DNA of 64,000 nucleotides from Litoribrevibacter albus (GCF_030159995.1 NZ_BSNM01000006.1:62001-126000), one strand, 5' to 3'. Shown: positions 18,364 through 28,033, numbered from the stretch's first letter. Notes: generated from the letters alone by a model not told the origin. Program-made: numbers and translations.

Positions 18364-19488
18364 ATGTTCGGAAAGAAAGACAAAGTCCAATCTCCTAAAG
18401 CGCCGGTTAAAGGCGCGACGCGCAAAGGGGCGACCCGACCATCTGCTTCACCAAAAGCCGCTTCACCAAAAGCCGGCGCTGTGTCTGCAAAAACACCTGC
18501 ACCTAGCGCTGCCAAGACACCAAAGGCTGGAAATAAAAAATCCGGTTCTCTTCGCAAACCTTCTTCTTTCTCGACCTTAATTCAATACCATCGTGAGTGT
18601 TTGAAGGCGAGTCGGACTCGGCTGACGGATGGGCGCTTGGCGACAGCGATGACCTCTGCTTTGGTGGCGGTGTCGTTAACGTTGCCGATGTTGCTGTTAT
18701 TAGTGGTATCGAATTTACAGCAGTTAACTACTGGCTGGCAGGATCAATTATCTCTGTCCGTGTATTTGGATTCGGGGATGGCAGATGCTCAGTCCCTCAA
18801 GGTCGTGAATCAGGTGCAGTCTCTTGAAAGTGTTGATAGTGTAACGCTGATTTCTCCCGAACAAGGTTTGGAAGAGTTTCAAGGGGTGGCTGGTGCTGAA
18901 CTGTTGAGTCTGTTTGAGTCAAATCCCTTACCTGCGGTGATCGAGGTCGTTCCTCGTCTTGATGTCGAAGATGAGCAATATCCGCTACGGATGAGAGAGC
19001 TGGTGCGTCAGCTGGAAGCATTGAACGGTGTTGATGAGGTGAGCTATGACTTACAGTGGGTGCAACGACTCATTAATTACGTGGGCTTGGCTGAGCGATT
19101 TGCCTTGCTGATCGGTATCTTGTTGGCACTGGCAGCAGTGTTGGCAATCAGTAATTCCATTCGTTTGGAGATTGAAAACCGGCGCCAGGAGATTATCGTG
19201 ATTAAGTTGGTTGGTGGAACAGACAGTTTCATTCGACTGCCTTTTCTCTATAGTGGCTTCTGGTATGGTGTTCTCGGAGCGACGCTGGCCACCGTCTGTT
19301 TGTGGTTGATTGGTCTTTGGTTATCGCCCTTTGTTAGTCGCTTGTTATCTCTCTATTCCTCTGATGTCGTCGTAAATTATTTAGGCTTGGTTGATGTGCT
19401 GAAGCTGTATCTATGTTCGGTGATTTTGGCTGTTACGGGAGCTTGGTTGGCGGTTTATCGGCATCTTGGTGAAATTGAGCCTGAATGA
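18364..19488 (+). CDS. ftsX: Cell division membrane protein FtsX
   Basis: The 374-residue inner-membrane protein has one TM (about 100-122), a periplasmic domain (about 123-250), then three TMs in the C-terminal FtsX domain, including IRLEIENRRQEIIVIKLVGGTDSFIRLPFLY. It transmits FtsE ATPase activity to periplasmic amidase activators. The first about 75 residues form an Ala/Pro/Lys-rich cytoplasmic extension built partly from short duplications (KGATR twice; a 15-bp DNA repeat at 18445-18474 giving AASPK/ASPKA). Extensions of this kind are known in FtsX of other proteobacteria, but the repeats here are distinctive. Confidence 0.96.
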   Translation: MFGKKDKVQSPKAPVKGATRKGATRPSASPKAASPKAGAVSAKTPAPSAAKTPKAGNKKSGSLRKPSSFSTLIQYHRECLKASRTRLTDGRLATAMTSALVAVSLTLPMLLLLVVSNLQQLTTGWQDQLSLSVYLDSGMADAQSLKVVNQVQSLESVDSVTLISPEQGLEEFQGVAGAELLSLFESNPLPAVIEVVPRLDVEDEQYPLRMRELVRQLEALNGVDEVSYDLQWVQRLINYVGLAERFALLIGILLALAAVLAISNSIRLEIENRRQEIIVIKLVGGTDSFIRLPFLYSGFWYGVLGATLATVCLWLIGLWLSPFVSRLLSLYSSDVVVNYLGLVDVLKLYLCSVILAVTGAWLAVYRHLGEIEPE

Positions 19489-19510
19489 AAAAAGTTTCAT
19501 CTTGAGGCTC

Positions 19511-19538
19511 TTGAAACGAGCTGCAAAACAGTTATATT
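19511..19538 (+). promoter_or_regulatory. Candidate sigma-70 promoter of rpoH
   Basis: TTGAAA (19511-19516), 16 bases, then TATATT (19533-19538); each hexamer has five of six consensus bases. It lies 84 bp before the rpoH start codon in the ftsX-rpoH gap. Other rpoH promoters of the sigma-E or sigma-54 type were not evident. Confidence 0.5.
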
Positions 19539-19622
19539 TGAGAACGGTTGGAACGGGGATGATGGAACTTTCCCTGCAACGTGTAGTCCAACGTAACGGT
19601 TCAAAATGGAAACAGGAAAATT

Positions 19623-20486
19623 ATGAGTAAACAGTTACTAGCCGTAGATATGACAACCCCGGGTGCAAATCTGGAGGCGTATATTTCGTCGGTGAGCACA
19701 ATTCCCGTTCTTACGATTGAAGAAGAACGTGACTTGGCGGAACGTTTGCATTATCAGAACGATTTGGAAGCGGCCCGTCAGTTGGTTATGTCGCATCTGC
19801 GTTTCGTGGTTCATATTGCAAGAAGTTACTCTGGTTATGGCTTATCTCAGGCTGACCTGATCCAAGAAGGTAATGTAGGGCTGATGAAAGCCGTTAAACG
19901 TTTTGATCCAACTGTGGGTGTTCGATTGGTATCGTTTGCAGTGCACTGGATTAAAGCCGAGATCCATGAGTTCATCTTGAAGAACTGGCGGATTGTGAAA
20001 ATTGCCACCACAAAAGCACAACGTAAAATGTTCTTCAATCTACGCAGTGCTAAGAAATCTTTGTCTTGGTTTACCAATGATGAAGTCAATGAAGTTGCCA
20101 AAGACTTGGGTGTAGAGCCGAAAGTTGTTCGGGAAATGGAAGGTCGCTTGGCCTCTGTGGATACGTCCTTTGACGCTCCGGTTGATGCTGATGATGAGTC
20201 GGCGCCAAATGCACCTGTGTATTACCTTGAAGACAAGAGTGCTGATCCTGCGATGCTATTAGAGCATTCTGACTGGACTGAGAATTCAAATACCCGTCTT
20301 CAGGAAGCATTGGCTGATTTGGATGAGCGTAGCCAGGACATTTTGATGCAGCGCTGGTTGCAAGAAGAGAAGGCCACCTTGCATGATTTGGCGGATAAGT
20401 ATGCGGTGTCTGCAGAACGTATCCGTCAATTAGAAAAGAACGCAATGAAGAAATTGAAAGCGGCAATTGAAGAAGACGTTGCCTAA
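19623..20486 (+). CDS. rpoH: RNA polymerase heat-shock sigma factor (sigma-32)
   Basis: The 287-residue group 3 sigma factor directs transcription of chaperone and protease genes after protein-folding stress. Region 2 is clear ([38 protein letters not shown]), as are the RpoH box with [12 protein letters not shown] and the region 4 helix-turn-helix ([28 protein letters not shown]). The position right after ftsYEX is conserved in gammaproteobacteria. The leader of about 85 bases from the candidate promoter could fold, in line with known thermosensor control of rpoH mRNA, but I cannot demonstrate a thermosensor here. Confidence 0.98.
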   Translation: MSKQLLAVDMTTPGANLEAYISSVSTIPVLTIEEERDLAERLHYQNDLEAARQLVMSHLRFVVHIARSYSGYGLSQADLIQEGNVGLMKAVKRFDPTVGVRLVSFAVHWIKAEIHEFILKNWRIVKIATTKAQRKMFFNLRSAKKSLSWFTNDEVNEVAKDLGVEPKVVREMEGRLASVDTSFDAPVDADDESAPNAPVYYLEDKSADPAMLLEHSDWTENSNTRLQEALADLDERSQDILMQRWLQEEKATLHDLADKYAVSAERIRQLEKNAMKKLKAAIEEDVA

Positions 20487-20504
20487 GCGTTCCTGAGTTA
20501 TAAG

Positions 20505-20531
20505 AACCGCTCCAGAGTGAGCGGTTTTTTT
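20505..20531 (+). terminator. Intrinsic terminator after rpoH
   Basis: AACCGCTC (20505-20512) pairs with GAGCGGTT (20519-20526) around the loop CAGAGT; the T-run extends to 20531. A classic Rho-independent terminator. Confidence 0.95.
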
Positions 20532-20644
20532 ATGTCTGTGATTTGAGGCCGACCATCCAACTTTTCTTCAGTGATGTCTTTATATCTGTTGGAATCAATT
20601 TATAATGCCGAACACTTTTTCATCAGGATCGGATAGGTAGTGGC

Positions 20645-21034
20645 GTGATTGTTTTTGCAGCACTAAGTGGATTCTTAGCCGTGGCGTTAGGTGCGTTTGG
20701 CGCTCATGCGTTAAAGCAGGTGCTATCTCCGGAGATGCTGACTGTGTATCAAACCGCAGTTGAATATCACCTGATTCATTCGGTTTTGTTGTTTGTCGTA
20801 TCGGCATTAATGCTCACCCATGGGCATCTGCGTTGGTTAAAGCGCAGTGCGTTAGCCTTGGCGATTGGTATACTTCTGTTCTCCGGAAGTTTGTACTTAC
20901 TTACGTTGTCGGGTATTAAAACGCTAGGCATTGTGACGCCTTTTGGTGGTGTGAGCTTGCTGTTGGGCTGGTTGATGTTGGCTGCGGCGGGTCGTGAATT
21001 TTCAAGAATACAGCCTGTGGAAGGCTCGAAATAA
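20645..21034 (+). CDS. DUF423 family inner-membrane protein (YgdD-like)
   Basis: The 129-residue hydrophobic protein has about four TM helices. It opens with the family signature GFLAVALGAFGAHALK, followed by YQTAVEYHLIHSVLLF and the end segment GIKTLGIVTPFGGVSLLLGWLML. The biochemical role of the family is not established. The start is GTG at 20645, with a weak aggtag site upstream; no better ATG is in frame at the N-terminus. It is 22 bp before trmB, so probably cotranscribed with it. Confidence 0.9.
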   Translation: MIVFAALSGFLAVALGAFGAHALKQVLSPEMLTVYQTAVEYHLIHSVLLFVVSALMLTHGHLRWLKRSALALAIGILLFSGSLYLLTLSGIKTLGIVTPFGGVSLLLGWLMLAAAGREFSRIQPVEGSK

Positions 21035-21056
21035 GTAAATCTAGTGAGTAAATAAG

Positions 21057-21827
21057 ATGTCAGATTCCATTGAGCAAAAGGCCAATGAAGCGCAGCGCGT
21101 CAGTGAAGCGCTAAACGTTAGCGAAGAGCATGGCGTAAATGACGAGCAAAAACGCACACGAACCATTCGTAGCTTTGTAAAGCGTACCGGTCGTATGACT
21201 GAAGGTCAGCAACGGGCAATGGACGAACATTGGGGCACTATTGGTCTTTCTCATGCTCAAGGGAAGTTGAATCTGGCAGAATTGTTTGGCCGTGAAGCTC
21301 CGTTGGTTGTAGAGGTGGGCTTTGGTAATGGCGACTCTCTGGTTGAAATGGCTCAGAATGAGCCGGACAAAGATTTCATTGGTATTGAAGTGCATGAGCC
21401 GGGCGTCGGCCGTTTGGTGAACAATGTAGTGCAATTGGGTTTACCGAACTTAAAAGCCTACTGTCACGATGCTGTCGAAGTGTTTGCTGATTGTATTCCT
21501 GATCAATCGATTGCTCGAATGCAGTTGTTCTTCCCTGATCCTTGGCATAAGAAACGTCATCATAAGCGTCGTATTGTGCAGCCTGAATTTGTGGAAGCGG
21601 TTCGTCAAAAGCTGGAAATTGGTGGCGTTTGGCACATGGCGACGGATTGGGAACATTATGCTGAGCAGATGATGGAAGTCATGTCCGAAGCCCCAGGTTA
21701 TGAGAATGTGGCAGAAGCAGGTCAATATGTGCCTCGCCCAGAAACTCGTCCTTTGACCAAGTTTGAACAGCGTGGTGAACGCTTGGGTCACGGTGTATGG
21801 GACTTGATGTTTAAACGCGTGGATTAA
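21057..21827 (+). CDS. trmB: tRNA (guanine46-N7)-methyltransferase
   Basis: The 256-residue SAM-dependent enzyme makes m7G46 in tRNA. Conserved parts are [23 protein letters not shown], the SAM loop [16 protein letters not shown], the tRNA-binding/catalytic [18 protein letters not shown] and the terminal [17 protein letters not shown] (TxFExR). The first about 35 residues are a non-conserved Glu/Asn-rich extension. It is second in a two-gene unit after the DUF423 gene and convergent with hemW. Confidence 0.97.
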   Translation: MSDSIEQKANEAQRVSEALNVSEEHGVNDEQKRTRTIRSFVKRTGRMTEGQQRAMDEHWGTIGLSHAQGKLNLAELFGREAPLVVEVGFGNGDSLVEMAQNEPDKDFIGIEVHEPGVGRLVNNVVQLGLPNLKAYCHDAVEVFADCIPDQSIARMQLFFPDPWHKKRHHKRRIVQPEFVEAVRQKLEIGGVWHMATDWEHYAEQMMEVMSEAPGYENVAEAGQYVPRPETRPLTKFEQRGERLGHGVWDLMFKRVD

Positions 21828-21860
21828 CCGGGACGATCATCTTCTCGTTAGATCTGGAGT

Positions 21861-21887
21861 GTGAGGTCTCTGCTTGGATGACCTCAC
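21861..21887. terminator. Hairpin between trmB and hemW
   Basis: GTGAGGTC (21861-21868) and GACCTCAC (21880-21887) form an 8-bp perfect stem with an 11-base loop between two convergent genes. No pure T-run follows, so efficiency is uncertain. Confidence 0.55.
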
Positions 21888-21918
21888 GCTTGATTGATTG
21901 TATTTATTCTACCGTCTT

Positions 21919-21946
21919 CTTTTCTCTTTTCTCTTTTCTCTTTTCT
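21919..21946. repeat. Heptanucleotide tandem repeat (CTTTTCT x4)
   Basis: Four perfect copies of CTTTTCT end 10 bases before the hemW stop codon, in the trmB-hemW gap. It is a pyrimidine tract on the plus strand, hence a purine-rich trailer in hemW mRNA. It is outside any reading frame. Confidence 0.9.
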
Positions 21947-21956
21947 CGTCGTTTCC

Positions 21957-23117
21957 TTAATCCAAAAAACGCTCTAGCAGTTCATTAAGATATATGCGTC
22001 CTTTGATGGTTGGCCCAATGATGGATTGCTGTGAGTGTGTATTTATTTCTAGCAACCCTTCTTGGACAGCCTGATCTATTTTGGGTTGGATTGACTCAAT
22101 TGGGACACCAGTCGCTGCTTGGAATAACTCGGCGGGGAATCCTTGCGTAAGACGCAGGGTATTCATCAAGAACTCTAACGGGATGTCCTCTTGCTCGATG
22201 GGCTCAATCGCGGCGGTCGTCGACAGGCGTGATGTGTCCAGGTAATGATTCGGTTGGCGAACTTTGCGGTATCGGAAGATCTGTCCATCGGGTTGGGTGA
22301 TTTTTCCATGTGCTCCGGCGCCGATGGCCAGGTAATCGCCAAACTGCCAATAGTTCAGGTTATGACGACTTGGGTAGCCCGGTTTGGAATAAGCCGATAC
22401 TTCGTATTGTTGAAAGCCTGACTTGGCAATAAGTGCCTGACCGGCCTCAATGATGTCACATAAGGTTTCTTCTTCCGGTAACTGAGGTGGTCGGCTGTAA
22501 AACTCGGTGTTGGGTTCAATGGTTAATTGATACCAGGATAAATGCGTACATCCCAGTTCGATGGCAGTTTGGAGATCAAAGAGGGCATCATCCAGGGATT
22601 GGCCGGGTAAGCCGTGCATTAAGTCGATATTGAAGTTTTCAAAGCCAGCGGCCTTTAACGCGTTGATAGCAGACTGAGCATTTTCTGAAGAATGAATTCG
22701 CCCCAGTTGTGTAAGTTTGTCGTTTTGAAAACTTTGTACCCCAACCGACAAGCGGTTAATGCCTGCCTCGTGGTAGCCAATGAAGCGCGACGCTTCCACT
22801 GCACCCGGATTGGCTTCCATGGTGATTTCTATATCGTTTGCAAGTGCATGAAAGTTTCTAAGCTCGCTTAATAGCGTTTTATAGAAGTCACTCGACAGTA
22901 AACTGGGTGTTCCGCCGCCAATAAAAATACTCTGAATAGGTCGCTCGTATGCCCACGCTTGATCTTGTTCCAAATCGTAGAGCAGCCGTTCTAGATACTC
23001 TTTCTCGGGCAGTTCTTCCGGCTTCATTTGATGTGAGTTGAAGTCACAATAGGGACATTTCCTTATGCACCAAGGTGTATGAATGTAGAGGCTGAGCGGT
23101 GGTAAGGATGTGGTCAT
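21957..23117 (-). CDS. hemW: Radical SAM heme chaperone HemW
   Basis: The 386-residue radical SAM protein resembles coproporphyrinogen III oxidase HemN but is of the HemW class, which binds and delivers heme. The iron-sulfur motif is CIRKCPYCDF (CxxxCxxC). The HemW marker HNLNYWQFGDYLAIGAGAHG is present, and a C-terminal HemN_C domain ends the protein. It is followed by no same-strand gene for over 20 kb downstream; the neighbour rdgB lies upstream beyond an inserted plus-strand chemoreceptor gene. Confidence 0.95.
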   Translation of the reverse strand: MTTSLPPLSLYIHTPWCIRKCPYCDFNSHQMKPEELPEKEYLERLLYDLEQDQAWAYERPIQSIFIGGGTPSLLSSDFYKTLLSELRNFHALANDIEITMEANPGAVEASRFIGYHEAGINRLSVGVQSFQNDKLTQLGRIHSSENAQSAINALKAAGFENFNIDLMHGLPGQSLDDALFDLQTAIELGCTHLSWYQLTIEPNTEFYSRPPQLPEEETLCDIIEAGQALIAKSGFQQYEVSAYSKPGYPSRHNLNYWQFGDYLAIGAGAHGKITQPDGQIFRYRKVRQPNHYLDTSRLSTTAAIEPIEQEDIPLEFLMNTLRLTQGFPAELFQAATGVPIESIQPKIDQAVQEGLLEINTHSQQSIIGPTIKGRIYLNELLERFLD

Positions 23118-23324
23118 ATGAATACTTGCTTAGATGTGGATGGCTGTTAATCTTAAATTCGAATTAAATAAGGGGATTTCTGAATAAGTCCCATCAGTGA
23201 TTAAGATTTCATCCGGTTTGCCGATAGGGTTAACTGGGGTTTATTTTGGTTGGTTGAATGTCCGTTCCCGGAACGCCAGACCAGTCTGCAATTCTAACAA
23301 TTAATTAAGCAGTCGGATAATAAT

Positions 23325-24953
23325 ATGAAATGGTTTTCCCGTCTCAGTATACGCTGGAAGCTTCAGCTGGGGTTCTTCGTTGTCACTATGTTGACCACGA
23401 TTTTTAATCGGTGGATGGCGACTCAGGAATTAAATAAAGCAATTGATACGGCCGAAGAGTTTCTTGCTCCTCAAGATTTGATTGATGCGTTGTTAGCGCA
23501 AAAAGAGAGCTACATCTTTAACTCAATTTGGGAGTCGGGCATTGAGTTTGCTATTCAGTTCGCCGTCATTGGCTTGGTTGCCAGTATTTTTGTGCGTCCG
23601 ATTTTAGAACTGATCAGAGGCCTTAAAGCGGTAGGTAAGGGCGATCTGACCCAATCGCTGGAGAGTACCTCTCAAGATGAAATTGGTGTGTTGGTTAATC
23701 AGTTTAACCAAATGCTGGAACAACTGAATTCTGTGCTGTCGAAGGTGGACTCAGGATCTTCCTACATGAAGCAGTCGGCTTACCAAATTTCTTTGGTGTC
23801 TCAGGAAATTGCGAGTATTGGTCGAGAAGAGAATCACAACTTTGAAAGTGTCGCTAATGTCATTCGAGAGATGCATCAGATTTCAGATCAGGTCATGAAT
23901 TTGGCAATACAGTCACGAGAAACTTCTGGTGAAGCTCGAAGTTCCGCGATCACCGGGATGAAAGATCTAAGAGCAAATATAGATGACTTGGCGAAGGTGA
24001 GTGATCAGATTGAAGATGCCTCGTTGAAAGTCGAAGAATTGAATCAGTCGGCCGAAAAGATTGCGCTGATTGTTGGCAGTATCCGGGACATTGCTGAGCA
24101 AACGAACTTGTTGGCACTTAATGCGGCGATTGAAGCCGCCCGAGCCGGTGAGCAAGGGCGCGGGTTTGCTGTGGTGGCGGATGAAGTGCGAGCGTTAGCG
24201 GAAAAAACGACCACCTCTTCCGGGGAAATTAATCAAATTATTGAAAACTTCTCAGAGCATGTGGGTGACGTGACTAAGACGATGACACGAGTGGTTAAGC
24301 GTGTCAGAAAGAACAGCGATCAATCTGAAGGTATGGTTGAAAATATCTCTGTCATGGAGAGTGGTGCCGTAACCTCGGCGTCTAATGCGGAAGAGATTGA
24401 AAACAGTTGTGATCGACAACTGAAAACCTTCAGTGAACTTGAAACGGCGATGGATAAGTTGCTTGGCGGTTTGGAACAGAACAACACCAAGGTGTCGAAT
24501 ACGGCGAATATCAGTGAATCTTTATACCGCCTGACGAATGATATGTCGGCGATGCTGGAAGGCTTTACGTTCTCTCATTGCGCGGCAACGCAAGACTCTT
24601 CTTTGGATGATGATCGACGAACCCACCCTCGGGCAAACAGTAACCTGCTTGTGCAATTGCTGCATAATCGCAGTTTGGTGGATGGTTTCTGTTTGGATGT
24701 CAGCCTGTCAGGGATGCGAATTTCTTTACCGCTGGAACTTCAGCAAGATCAAGGTGTTGAGCTGCAACTTCGGATGCCTAGTCGGGACATTAAAGATTAC
24801 AGCCAGCAAGAACCGGTCAGCCTCAAGGCTAAGGTCGTCAGGATTGCGGGGGACACTGACGGTCGATTTATTTATGGACTGAAGTTCAGTCAATTGGATC
24901 GTTATCAAAAGACTCAGTTGGAACGATGTGTCGAGTTTTTTGGTGAACTCTAA
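23325..24953 (+). CDS. Methyl-accepting chemotaxis protein with C-terminal PilZ domain
   Basis: The 542-residue protein has TM1 (about 11-29), a very short periplasmic loop (about 40 residues), TM2 (about 68-90), HAMP-like (about 91-145), a chemoreceptor signalling helix with the conserved tip ([25 protein letters not shown], about 255-290), then a PilZ domain (about 429-540). The PilZ c-di-GMP-binding residues are intact: RRTHPR and DVSLSGMRI. It should couple c-di-GMP level to a chemosensory array; the Pil-Chp system in the window is one candidate partner, but this link is inference. It has no chemosensory genes beside it and sits on the opposite strand to its neighbours hemW and rdgB, which suggests an insertion into a conserved block. 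Confidence 0.93.
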   Translation: MKWFSRLSIRWKLQLGFFVVTMLTTIFNRWMATQELNKAIDTAEEFLAPQDLIDALLAQKESYIFNSIWESGIEFAIQFAVIGLVASIFVRPILELIRGLKAVGKGDLTQSLESTSQDEIGVLVNQFNQMLEQLNSVLSKVDSGSSYMKQSAYQISLVSQEIASIGREENHNFESVANVIREMHQISDQVMNLAIQSRETSGEARSSAITGMKDLRANIDDLAKVSDQIEDASLKVEELNQSAEKIALIVGSIRDIAEQTNLLALNAAIEAARAGEQGRGFAVVADEVRALAEKTTTSSGEINQIIENFSEHVGDVTKTMTRVVKRVRKNSDQSEGMVENISVMESGAVTSASNAEEIENSCDRQLKTFSELETAMDKLLGGLEQNNTKVSNTANISESLYRLTNDMSAMLEGFTFSHCAATQDSSLDDDRRTHPRANSNLLVQLLHNRSLVDGFCLDVSLSGMRISLPLELQQDQGVELQLRMPSRDIKDYSQQEPVSLKAKVVRIAGDTDGRFIYGLKFSQLDRYQKTQLERCVEFFGEL

Positions 24954-24969
24954 CTTCGTCGAAGTGTTA

Positions 24970-25007
24970 ACGCCGTGTTACTTTGATTTCTAAGTCATGC
25001 ACGGCGT
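24970..25007. terminator. Hairpin between the chemoreceptor gene and rdgB
   Basis: ACGCCGTG (24970-24977) pairs with CACGGCGT (25000-25007) across a 22-base loop, between convergent genes. The stem is G/C-rich without a clear T-run. Confidence 0.5.
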
Positions 25008-25018
25008 CCTAAATTAGG

Positions 25019-25621
25019 TTATGAGTGGTGATAGGCGCCTAGCTTAAGCTTGAACTCGGCCAGCGCTTTGGCTCGATGACTCAGGGTGTTTTTCTGCTCG
25101 GGGGTTAACTGTGCAGAGCTGGTTTGAGTTTCCGGTGCCCAGAACAACGGGTCGTAGCCAAAACCATTATCTCCCAACGGTTCTTGCAGGATTTCTCCAT
25201 GCCATACACCATCACAAATGATCGGGGTTGGATCCTCTGCATGTCTAAAGAACGCAAGGACACAATGGAAGTGTGCTGCACGCTCTTCCGGGTGCTGAAC
25301 CATTGCATCAAGAAGCTTCTGGTTGTTGTCCTCGTCGGTAGCGTTTTCGCCGGCATAACGAGCAGAGTACACCCCAGGTGCGCCATTCAGTGCATCAACA
25401 GATAAACCTGAATCGTCGGCTAACGCTGGTAGCCCGGTTTTTTCGGCCACATAACGCGCCTTCAGAATGGCATTCTCAACAAAGGTAGTACCGGTTTCTT
25501 CGGGGGACTCGATATCAAAGTGGCTCATTGGCAATACTTCGATATCGAGCTCGGCCAGAATACGACTTAATTCCTTTATCTTTCTTTGGTTATTGCTCGC
25601 TAATACAATCTTTTGGGTCAT
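25019..25621 (-). CDS. rdgB: XTP/dITP diphosphatase (non-canonical purine NTP pyrophosphatase)
   Basis: The 200-residue Ham1/RdgB-family enzyme hydrolyses XTP, ITP and dITP to monophosphates, cleaning the nucleotide pool. Signatures are VLASNNQRKIKEL, LADDSGLSVDALNGAPGVYSAR, GFGYDPLF and SHRAKALAEF. The length is typical. The ATG at 25621 has aggag about 11 bases upstream. It lies downstream of the DUF4426 gene, metW and metX in the order seen in Pseudomonas. Confidence 0.96.
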   Translation of the reverse strand: MTQKIVLASNNQRKIKELSRILAELDIEVLPMSHFDIESPEETGTTFVENAILKARYVAEKTGLPALADDSGLSVDALNGAPGVYSARYAGENATDEDNNQKLLDAMVQHPEERAAHFHCVLAFFRHAEDPTPIICDGVWHGEILQEPLGDNGFGYDPLFWAPETQTSSAQLTPEQKNTLSHRAKALAEFKLKLGAYHHS

Positions 25622-25678
25622 AACGGGTTGTCGCTCCTGGCCTAAGTTACTTTAGATAGACGTTGCTCTGAATAGGCG

Positions 25679-26152
25679 TTACTCGGGGTATACCGCTTGT
25701 CTAAAGGACAGAGGAAATGCCGGTTGATTCGGATCTGGTTGAATGTCCAGATTGAAAGTCAGAGTGTCTTCCGAAGAGATCTTAAACTCAGCAATGTGAT
25801 AAATGGCATCACTCTCTATGATCGGGCGGAAGTTCAGGTTGTTGGTTTGTTCAATCAGGTTCTTCACTTTCCCTTTGATAAAGGCTCTGGCTGGTGTCGT
25901 CTTGCCATCAGCCCCTTTCTTGAGGACGGTGATGTTTACTACGCCGCGATATTTCGAACGCTGAATGCCATAGCTTTCGGCGACCTTAGGCTGTAGGAAG
26001 GAGCTATTAAAGGCGCTGTAATGCACTTCATAATCACCAACGGTGATTTTCTGTTCAGCCCAGCTTAATGAAGCAAAAAGTAATGCAAAACCAATGGTCA
26101 GGTATTGAATCAAACGGGAGCGATGAGTTTGGAGAAATTGATAGACGTTCAT
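25679..26152 (-). CDS. DUF4426 family exported protein
   Basis: The 157-residue protein has an N-terminal hydrophobic export segment (LIQYLTIGFALLFASLSWA, about 15-34). The mature part begins EQKITVGDYEVHYSAFNSSFL and is predicted beta-rich, with the motif AFIKGKVKNLIEQTNNL. The family is found next to metW/rdgB in Pseudomonas relatives; its function is not known. The ATG at 26152 has TAGGAG five bases upstream, which overlaps the metW stop region, so the two are translationally close. Confidence 0.85.
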   Translation of the reverse strand: MNVYQFLQTHRSRLIQYLTIGFALLFASLSWAEQKITVGDYEVHYSAFNSSFLQPKVAESYGIQRSKYRGVVNITVLKKGADGKTTPARAFIKGKVKNLIEQTNNLNFRPIIESDAIYHIAEFKISSEDTLTFNLDIQPDPNQPAFPLSFRQAVYPE

Positions 26153-26161
26153 GACAGACTC

Positions 26162-26770
26162 CTAACGCTTAGTGATGTGGTAGATAGCTACCTGACCGAG
26201 CATGTTAGGCCATAGTCTTACTGCCCAACTGTCTTTGAGTTCGTTATCCACCACGGTGCGATTAACAACTTTGATTCCTTTATCATAGCAGAGAGCTTCA
26301 AAGTCTTTGAATGTACAGAGGTGAATATTTGGTGTGTCGTACCAGCTGAATGGTAAGGCTTCAGACATTGGCATTCTGCCTTTGAACAACAAGTAAAAGC
26401 GGCAGCTCCAGTGACCAAAGTTTGGGAAGGTGATGATGGCCTCGTCCGCCACTCGAAGCATTTCATCCAACAGTAAATCCGGGCGTTTAACGGCCTGAAC
26501 TGCTTGGGTCATGACAATGGTGTCGACGCTGTGATCTTCAAAGTTATCCAGCCCTTTGTCTAAGTCCTGCTGAATCACGTTAATGCCTTTACGAATACAC
26601 TCGGTAATCGCATCTTCTTCAATCTCAAGGCCATAGCCTGTAATGCCTTTGGTCTTGATCAAATGATCCAGTAGCAGCCCTGAACCACAACCCAAATCCA
26701 GCACTTGTTGTTTGGGTTGAATCCAGTTGGCAATGATGTCCAGGTCAGCTCTCAGCTTGGTGTCTGTCAT
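26162..26770 (-). CDS. metW: MetW, methionine biosynthesis partner of MetX
   Basis: The 202-residue class I SAM-methyltransferase-like protein has QQVLDLGCGSGLLLDHL, EIEEDAITECI and the MetW-typical NFGHWSCRFYLLFKGRMPMSEALPFSWYDTPNIHLCT. MetW accompanies MetX and is needed for its activity in Pseudomonas-type methionine synthesis. It starts 41 bp after metX on the same strand, consistent with a metX-metW unit. Confidence 0.96.
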   Translation of the reverse strand: MTDTKLRADLDIIANWIQPKQQVLDLGCGSGLLLDHLIKTKGITGYGLEIEEDAITECIRKGINVIQQDLDKGLDNFEDHSVDTIVMTQAVQAVKRPDLLLDEMLRVADEAIITFPNFGHWSCRFYLLFKGRMPMSEALPFSWYDTPNIHLCTFKDFEALCYDKGIKVVNRTVVDNELKDSWAVRLWPNMLGQVAIYHITKR

Positions 26771-26811
26771 GGGTATCTCTGTATATTCAAACGAACGAAT
26801 AGTGATCCGGG

Positions 26812-27963
26812 TTAGATCAGTCCTTGGTTACTGGCAACTCGATTCATAAAGGCATCAAAGACTTGCATGTATCGCGGTATCGGTAATAGGAACGCATCGT
26901 GACCTTTGTCTGATTCGATTTCTACGTAGCTGACGTCTTTGTCTGCTTCCATTAAGGCATTGACGATCTCTTCTGAACGTTTAGGAGAGAAACGCCAATC
27001 GGTGCTGAACGACATCACCATGTATTTGCATTGCGCCTGTTTTAAGCACTCTGCCAGATTGTTATCAAAGGCTGCCGCCGGATCAAAATAATCCAGTGCT
27101 TTGGTCATCAACAGATAGGTGTTGGCATCAAACTGGCCGGAGAAGCGTTCACCTTGATAACGTAAATAACTTTCAATTTCGAACTCTGAATCGTAATTGA
27201 AGTTCAGCTTACCTGATTTGAGGTCGCGTCCGAATTTCAAGGCCATGCCGTCATCCGACAAATAGGTAATGTGACCGAGCATTCTGGCCTGCATTAAACC
27301 GCCTTTTGGAATGGTGTCTTTTTCCAGGTAGTAGCCATCGTGAAATTCCGGATCTTTGACGATGGCTTGGCGAGCAACTTCGTTAAACGCGATGTTCTGG
27401 GTGGTCAATTTCGGCGCGGAGGCAATAACAACACAGTGAGCCACTCGTTCCGGGTACTGAATTGACCAGCGAAGCGCTTGCATGCCGCCCAAACTACCAC
27501 CAACGACAGCGGCCCATTTTTGAATTCCTAAGCGATCGGCCAATCGTGCCTGACTATTGACCCAGTCTCGCACACAAAAAATAGGGAAGTCTGAGCCATA
27601 GGGTTTGCCTGTGGCCGGATTGATTGATGTAGGGCCTGTGCTACCGGCACAGCCCCCCAAATTGTTCAGGGCCACCACAAAGAATCGATTGGTATCGATC
27701 GGTTTGCCAGGGCCAATGGCACTGTCCCACCAACCGGGTTTTTTGTCCTCGGAAGAGTGGTATCCCGCTGCATGATGGTCGCCACTTAGCGCATGGCAGA
27801 TCAGTACAGCATTGGAGGCGTCTTCATTAAGGGTGCCATAGGTCTCTACCATTAAATCGTACGCAGGTAATTCTTGTCCTGAACGCAGCTTTAGGGGTTC
27901 ATCGAACGAATAGACTTGAGGCGTTACAATTCCTACTGAATTCTCTGGGATTTCTGTTGGCAT
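26812..27963 (-). CDS. metX: Homoserine O-acyltransferase (MetX)
   Basis: The 383-residue alpha/beta-hydrolase acylates homoserine, the first committed step to methionine. The nucleophile elbow [14 protein letters not shown] and the catalytic His segment [12 protein letters not shown] are intact. Close similarity to the Pseudomonas enzyme and pairing with MetW suggest the O-succinyl form, though residues deciding acyl choice were not tested. The start [16 protein letters not shown] matches the family. Unusually, no ribosome site is visible before the ATG: the 17 bases upstream are A-rich and follow a terminator-like hairpin, so expression is probably controlled in the leader. Confidence 0.96.
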   Translation of the reverse strand: MPTEIPENSVGIVTPQVYSFDEPLKLRSGQELPAYDLMVETYGTLNEDASNAVLICHALSGDHHAAGYHSSEDKKPGWWDSAIGPGKPIDTNRFFVVALNNLGGCAGSTGPTSINPATGKPYGSDFPIFCVRDWVNSQARLADRLGIQKWAAVVGGSLGGMQALRWSIQYPERVAHCVVIASAPKLTTQNIAFNEVARQAIVKDPEFHDGYYLEKDTIPKGGLMQARMLGHITYLSDDGMALKFGRDLKSGKLNFNYDSEFEIESYLRYQGERFSGQFDANTYLLMTKALDYFDPAAAFDNNLAECLKQAQCKYMVMSFSTDWRFSPKRSEEIVNALMEADKDVSYVEIESDKGHDAFLLPIPRYMQVFDAFMNRVASNQGLI

Positions 27964-27980
27964 AAGACTTTGTTTTTAGG

Positions 27981-28021
27981 AAAAAATATAGAAAGGGCAG
28001 TCTAAACGGAGAGACTGCCCT
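27981..28021 (-). terminator. Intrinsic terminator immediately before metX (possible attenuator)
   Basis: AGGGCAGTCT (27994-28003) and AGACTGCCCT (28012-28021) form a perfect 10-bp stem with an 8-base loop. On the minus strand it is followed by UUCUAUAUUUUUU, ending 17 bases before the metX start codon. It could end the dynamin-like transcript, or act as a conditional terminator in the metX leader. Confidence 0.85.
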
Positions 28022-28033
28022 GTTCAACTCTTT

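Noticed and set aside
19489-19516. A GTTTCA/TGAAAC hairpin as ftsX terminator
   Set aside because: The stem is six weak pairs, there is no T-run, and it overlaps the -35 of the candidate rpoH promoter.
23263-23275. CGTTCC-C-GGAACG dyad before the chemoreceptor gene
   Set aside because: A short odd-centred dyad in a 207-bp gap; without a second copy or a known binder it is too weak to list as an operator.
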